Source of the DNA: Eudasyphora cyanicolor | Lineage: Eukaryota; Arthropoda; Insecta; Diptera; Muscidae | Assembly: GCA_963930755.1 (NCBI GenBank) | Contig: OZ005734.1 | Span: 90,878,221 to 90,942,220 of the forward strand | Direction of reading: 5' to 3' | DNA length: 64,000 nt | Shown: in pieces, positions 59,814 to 64,000 of the stretch | Layout: every line of letters starts with the position of its first letter | Numbering within the stretch: the first letter of the stretch is position 1 | The notes under the pieces: generated by a model | Told to the model about the DNA's origin: nothing | Database searches by the model: none | What the model saw: only the letters and a program-made list of their open reading frames with translations | Translations under genes and position numbers: made by a program

Positions 59814-59829
59814 TGGCGATCCTGCCAGG
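59814..59829 (+). other. Primer-binding site, tRNA-Arg type
   Basis: TGGCGATCCTGCCAGG right after the LTR. TGGCGA starts the tRNA-Arg primer sites used by 412 and relatives; the longer match to a specific arginine isoacceptor is from memory. Confidence 0.65.
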
Positions 59830-59981
59830 TTATTAGCTCCTGGTTGAGCTACGAACATAACCACAAACAGCTCCCTGCTGAGCTGATAAAGAATAAATTT
59901 TTGAAGATACTGATAAAACCTCAGTCCAATCCAAGCCGTGGATTGTGAAAAAAAAGGAAAAATTGTCTTGCCTAAAAGATA

Positions 59982-60269
59982 ATGCCAGGACAACAGAAGA
60001 CGCATCTACCCGGACCACAGCCGTTGACGATCCAGCAGTATCGACTACGCCAGCAACTAGCGACTGAACAAAAATTGACGGCAATACCGCCTACAGGAAA
60101 ACCAAAACATCGAAGAGGAGGTAAAACTGTGCGGCTAAGGAGGAGGTTGGCTTTCCTGAAAAGCATTATAAACGCGGATCCACCACCACCATGGTACCTA
60201 TCAGGCGAGATGTGGTTAGAGGTTGAAGCAATTGAAAAAGAATTACATCCGGGCAAGCAGAAAATTTAG
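59982..60269 (+). CDS. Small basic protein with PPWY motif, upstream of gag
   Basis: 95 aa starting MPGQQKTHLPGPQPLTIQQY. A central Arg/Lys-rich block (KHRRGGKTVRLRRRLAFLK, about residues 42-60) precedes DPPPPWYLSG (about 66-75), which contains PPWY, a PPxY match of the type that binds WW domains and serves as a late domain in retroviral Gag. The C-terminus is a charged helix-like segment. It is in the leader of an otherwise intact element, in a different frame from gag, and has no signal peptide. I do not recognise it; it could be incidental, but its length and composition are not typical of random AT-rich DNA. Confidence 0.5.
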   Translation: MPGQQKTHLPGPQPLTIQQYRLRQQLATEQKLTAIPPTGKPKHRRGGKTVRLRRRLAFLKSIINADPPPPWYLSGEMWLEVEAIEKELHPGKQKI

Positions 60270-60496
60270 AATAAATATTATAATATTTTAAAATAATATA
60301 TGTAAATTTGTCTTGTCTTGGCACTTTTGAGCGCCGACAAGATAGATACGGCCACAAGGCGTTTTTAAGCGCCGGCAATGAAAAAATATAGGTAGAAAAT
60401 AGAAATAAATACATTTTTTTTATTAATTGTATGAAAAGGAAAATATAAAAGGAAAAACCGTAGAAACTAATAATAATTTGTAGAATAATTTTAATT

Positions 60497-60715
60497 ATGG
60501 GTCATAGAAACTCAAAAATAAGTAACCCGACTGCAAATGTCGTTAATAATGTGGAAGTGGTCGATCACACTACACAAATAGATTCATTATGGTATATCCT
60601 ATTGGCCTCGACAACATTGAGTGCAGTAGACTTATTACTGAAACTATACCTCCTGCATAAGAGATCTCTAAGGAAAAGATACACGAGTCGTGCGGATAAC
60701 TTAGACAAAATCTAA
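60497..60715 (+). CDS. Small protein with MGxxxS start and hydrophobic segment, upstream of gag
   Basis: 72 aa, starting MGHRNSKISN: Gly2 and Ser6 fit the N-myristoylation consensus. A hydrophobic stretch, LWYILLASTTLSAVDLLLKL (about residues 32-51), is followed by the basic cluster HKRSLRKRY and an ending SRADNLDKI. This suggests a lipidated or single-pass membrane-bound product facing the cytosol. It stops 17 bp before the gag ATG, so both could be read from one mRNA. Function unknown; not a standard gypsy gene product to my knowledge. Confidence 0.6.
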   Translation: MGHRNSKISNPTANVVNNVEVVDHTTQIDSLWYILLASTTLSAVDLLLKLYLLHKRSLRKRYTSRADNLDKI

Positions 60716-60732
60716 GCACCACGGGACAATTT

Positions 60733-61866
60733 ATGGATTGGGATAAAATAGTTACCCACTGTAGATATATAAGGGAAAAATTTGATAGGTCACACAAATG
60801 TCTCAACACCGACAGACCGACTAGTGATGAGACGGTAAATAAACATCTAATAAACCTTTTCCAGAGCCTAGAGGAAATTAGGGTCTTGCTGAATGTGAAT
60901 TACGGAAAATTCAGCACAGCACATAAAACTGCAGCGGAAAGTTTCTTCTCCGATGTAAGAGGAAGACTGATAAGCGTTGCGGCGAGACGGGGAATAGACA
61001 TTGAGTTACCAACAACTCATCAGATAGAGATAAAATTACCTTCTTTTCTCGTTACAAATGAACCGATCATGTCTCAAACTCCGATTGAGTTTTTAAACAC
61101 CGCTTCAAGGTTAGTACCGGAATTTGACGGGAAACCCGAGAATTTGCGATCATTCACAGATTCTCTGAGATTACTGGATTCTCTCAAAGGCACCCACGAA
61201 ACAGTGGCGGTGAGCCTAATAAAGACAAAATTAAAGGGTCATGCGAGAAACCTCGTTAATGAGGAAACGACTATAAATCAGATAATAAATACGTTGAACA
61301 AATCAGTAAAAGGTGAATCAGTGGATGTATTATCCGCTAAGATTCAAAATGTTAGGCAAAATAACAAATCCGCTAACGCATATTGTAGTGAAATTGAGTC
61401 GCTGACAAAGTCACTAGAAGGCGCATATATATCGGATGGCCTGCCTTGTGAACTCGCGGCGAAATATTCAACGCAAGTCGCAGTAAAGGCAATGTCAACA
61501 AATTGCAACCTTGAGAAGGTTAAACTTATCATGGAAGCAGGTAAATTTGACAATATGAACGAGGCAGTAGGCAAGTTCATAAGCAGCTGTACTGCTGCCA
61601 CAGGCCAGCAAAATACTGTATTATATTACGGGCAGAGACCCAATAATAACCGCAATCGCAGGAATGACAAAAGATTCCGTGGTAGAGGTGGAAGCTACAG
61701 GAATCAGAACAATCGCGGGTACAATGAAAACAATGGTAGAGGTCGACAAGGGCGCGGCCGAAATTCGTACAATCGCGGCGCCTGGAACAATAACAATGAT
61801 AATAATGTAAGAACGACTCACACGGACGAAACTAGTTCGGAAAACCCGAATACACCCCTAAGATAG
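60733..61866 (+). CDS. gag: Gag of the mdg1/412-like element
   Basis: 377 aa, intact. The middle holds a capsid-like segment (FLNTASRLVPEFDGKPENLR, about residues 121-140; then a helical region to about 280). The C-terminus has no CCHC zinc knuckle but an Arg/Gly/Asn-rich tail (RFRGRGGSYRNQNNRG and RGRQGRGRNSYNRG, about 317-360), probably the RNA-binding part. Expected to build the intracellular particle. Pol overlaps the last 31 nt in the -1 frame. Confidence 0.85.
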   Translation: MDWDKIVTHCRYIREKFDRSHKCLNTDRPTSDETVNKHLINLFQSLEEIRVLLNVNYGKFSTAHKTAAESFFSDVRGRLISVAARRGIDIELPTTHQIEIKLPSFLVTNEPIMSQTPIEFLNTASRLVPEFDGKPENLRSFTDSLRLLDSLKGTHETVAVSLIKTKLKGHARNLVNEETTINQIINTLNKSVKGESVDVLSAKIQNVRQNNKSANAYCSEIESLTKSLEGAYISDGLPCELAAKYSTQVAVKAMSTNCNLEKVKLIMEAGKFDNMNEAVGKFISSCTAATGQQNTVLYYGQRPNNNRNRRNDKRFRGRGGSYRNQNNRGYNENNGRGRQGRGRNSYNRGAWNNNNDNNVRTTHTDETSSENPNTPLR

Positions 61867-64000
61867 ATGGAAAAGTGTATAACCTTAACCTCAACTTAAG
61901 CTCTTTCATACATGTGAAAATAGACCAAACCAATACAACACTAACATTACTGGTAGATACAGGAGCGGACGTCTCGTTAATAAAATTAATACACTTCACT
62001 AACGACCAAATTAACACAAATAGGATAACAACATTAAGCGGAATAGGACAAGGTAAAATAAGATCAATTGGAACAACATTTTTCGACCTGAAATTCAAAA
62101 ATTTCTTAATTCCTCATACTTTTCATGTGGTATCTGATGATTTCCCAATACCTTGTGATGGAATCATAGGTATGGATTTCATTAAAAAGTACAATTGTGT
62201 ACTGGAATTCAATGAGGATCACGATTACCTTATCCTACGCCCCTTTAATTTCCCACAGCACATCGAAATACCAATATCGAATACATGCAATGACAACATA
62301 ACGCTGCCGGCAAGGTCTGAAGTCATTCGTCAAGTGAAATTTTTAACCTCACATAGAGAAGTATTAGTACCAAATCAAGAACTTCAACCTGGAGTTTTTG
62401 TGGCAAGTACATTAGTAAAATCTGACAGAGCATTTATTCGAATTGTAAACACAAACATACATCCTGTTACACTTACAAAACCCGACATCCAAACCGAAGA
62501 TATCAATAATTATGATGTTTTAAAAAACAACACTAATAGCGATAATAGAAAATCAGAAATTTTACGAATTTTGAGGGAAAATTTTCCAAAAACCTTTGAA
62601 AATACGCTATCTGATCTTTGTTCAGAATATAGTGATATCTTTGGCTTAGAATCGGAAACAATCACAACTAACAAATTTTATGAGCAAGAGCTAAGAGTTA
62701 AGGATAAAAACCCAGTATACATTAAGAACTACCGTATACCACATACACATAAGGACGAAATAGACAAACAAGTAGAGAAACTTCTAAACGATGGAGTAGT
62801 TGAACCATCGCAATCGGAATATAATAGTCCAATTCTACTAGTACCAAAGAAATCTCTGCCTAATTCTGATAAAAAGAGATGGAGACTAGTAATAGATTAT
62901 AGACAAATAAATAAGAAATTGGTAGCGGATAAATTTCCATTACCAAGGATAGATGACATCCTAGACCAACTTGGAAGGGCTAAGTATTTTTCTTGTCTTG
63001 ACTTAATGTCAGGATTCCACCAAATCCCATTGAGGGAGAAGTCTAGGGATCTCACGTCATTTTCAACGGGCAATGGTTATTACAGATTCACTAGATTACC
63101 ATACGGACTGAAAATAGCGCCTAATTCTTTTCAAAGAATGATGACTTTAGCTTTTAGTGGTTTAAAACCAGAACAAGCATTCTTGTACATGGATGACTTG
63201 GTTATTTTGGGTTGCTCAGAAAAACATATGCTTTCGAATTTGACTGATGTTTTTAAAATATGTCGAAGGAATAATCTCAAATTACATCCCGGAAAATGTT
63301 CATTCTTTATGCGAGAGGTAACATATCTCGGACATAAATGCACGGATAGAGGGATATTACCGGACGATAGCAAATATTCGGTGATTGAGAATTACCCAAC
63401 ACCTAAAGACGCAGACGCTGCAAAGAGATTTGTAGCTTTCTGTAACTATTATCGCAGGTTCATAAGGAACTTTTCCGAATACTCAAGACATCTTACGAGA
63501 TTATCGAGGAAAGGTGTGCCATTCGAGTGGACAGAAGACTGTGATATTGCGTTCAAATATCTAAAGAAGGCACTAATGAGTCCCACATTACTGCAATACC
63601 CGGACTTCGGTAAACAATTTTGTATTACCACAGACGCAAGCAAATATGCCTGCGGCGCGGTGCTGACTCAGGAATACAACGGGAAACATCTACCCGTGGC
63701 ATATGCGTCAAAAACTTTTACAAAAGGTGAAAGCAACAAGTCCACTATTGAGCAAGAGTTAACTGCAATACATTGGGCCATTGCACATTTCAGACCATAT
63801 ATATATGGAGAACATTTCCTTGTTCGTAGTGACCATAGACCACTTTCGTATTTATTTTCTATGAGAAACCCAAGTTCTAAATTGACGAGGATGAGACTCG
63901 ATTTAGAAGAATACAACTTTACTGTAGAATATCTTAGGGGTAAGGACAACTATGTAGCTGACGCGCTATCGCGTATAACGATAGAAGACCTTATGGACAT
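61836..64000 (+). CDS. pol: Pol of the mdg1/412-like element (protease, RT, RNase H; continues beyond window)
   Basis: Open from 61836, just after a stop at 61833-61835, to the window edge: 721 codons without interruption. It starts in the -1 frame inside the gag end, so -1 frameshifting is expected; GGAAAAC at 61839-61845 is a possible though imperfect slip site. Protease: LVDTGADVSL with the catalytic Asp at about residue 41 and GIIGMDF later. RT: RLVIDYRQIN, FPLPRIDDIL, and the active site YMDD at about 451-454. RNase H: TTDASKYACGA, EQELTAIHWA and RSDHRPLSYLF. The last residues reach VADALSRI, the RNase H end; integrase should follow outside. Confidence 0.93.

Larger units (their letters stand above)
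59388..64000 (+). mobile_element. mdg1/412-like Ty3/gypsy LTR retrotransposon, 5' part, apparently intact
   Basis: LTR, primer-binding site, two small ORFs, gag and an open pol that runs off the window. Inserted in family L DNA after ATTT (59384-59387); the uninterrupted site is 46863-46866 in the left arm. RT and RNase H wording is of the mdg1/412/blood lineage. Confidence 0.9.

Noticed and set aside
59715..59948. 77-codon frame running from the LTR into the leader
   Set aside because: It spans the LTR end and the primer-binding site and stops before the 95-aa ORF; unlikely to be a translated product.

Overview
The window reads as gene-poor, transposon-saturated chromosomal DNA of a higher fly, most likely a calyptrate (muscoid) fly. 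Reasons: the only clear host gene is ribosomal protein S3, almost identical to the Drosophila protein and driven by insect housekeeping promoter motifs; and the repeats belong to typical dipteran families (mariner/Tc1, hAT, piggyBac, Jockey- and LOA-like LINEs, Ty3/gypsy elements of the CsRn1 and mdg1/412 types, Helitrons, and Helentron/DINE-like elements carrying CACGCCC and GACGGACGGAC tracts). The species assignment is inference only.

Layout. 1-4262: a LINE reverse-transcriptase tail, D1-type repeat fragments and a 1.1 kb element with 33-bp inverted ends. 4344-5577: RpS3 with DRE, Motif 1, TCT initiator, one intron and poly(A) signal. 5850-10220: AT-rich DNA with a short Helitron, a mariner C-terminus and a MITE. 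10296-13260: a decayed hAT gene split by a mariner with perfect 29-bp TIRs. 14062-16168: a Helitron filled with 142-bp tandem units. 16352-22456: two inverted MITE copies, one cut by a CsRn1-like gypsy element (5' LTR, tRNA-Trp primer site, dead gag-pol). 22890-32400: a mosaic of D1, D2 and D3 elements around piggyBac remnants, with clean nested insertions. 33158-39971: mariner remnants (one folded back on itself), MITEs, LOA LINE pieces and Helitrons. 42344-44742: a hAT element with perfect 8-bp TSD that contains a second TIR element carrying a 22-bp minisatellite. 45988-59387: two copies of an unusual TIR element in opposite orientation, 5.2 kb apart, one of them carrying a 2.2 kb Helitron whose exact empty site is preserved in the other copy. 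59388-64000: an apparently intact mdg1/412-like LTR retrotransposon, running off the end of the window.

Most coding sequence here is dead transposon. Exceptions are RpS3 and the terminal LTR element, whose gag and pol frames are open. That element also carries two small open frames between the primer-binding site and gag: a basic 95-aa protein with a PPWY (PPxY) motif and a 72-aa protein with an N-myristoylation-like MGxxxS start followed by a hydrophobic segment. Together with a three-exon cryptic reading frame conserved between the two inverted TIR copies, these are the least explained signals in the window. No tRNA, rRNA or CRISPR was seen. All family names come from recognised protein motifs or terminal sequences read by eye; no database search was run.
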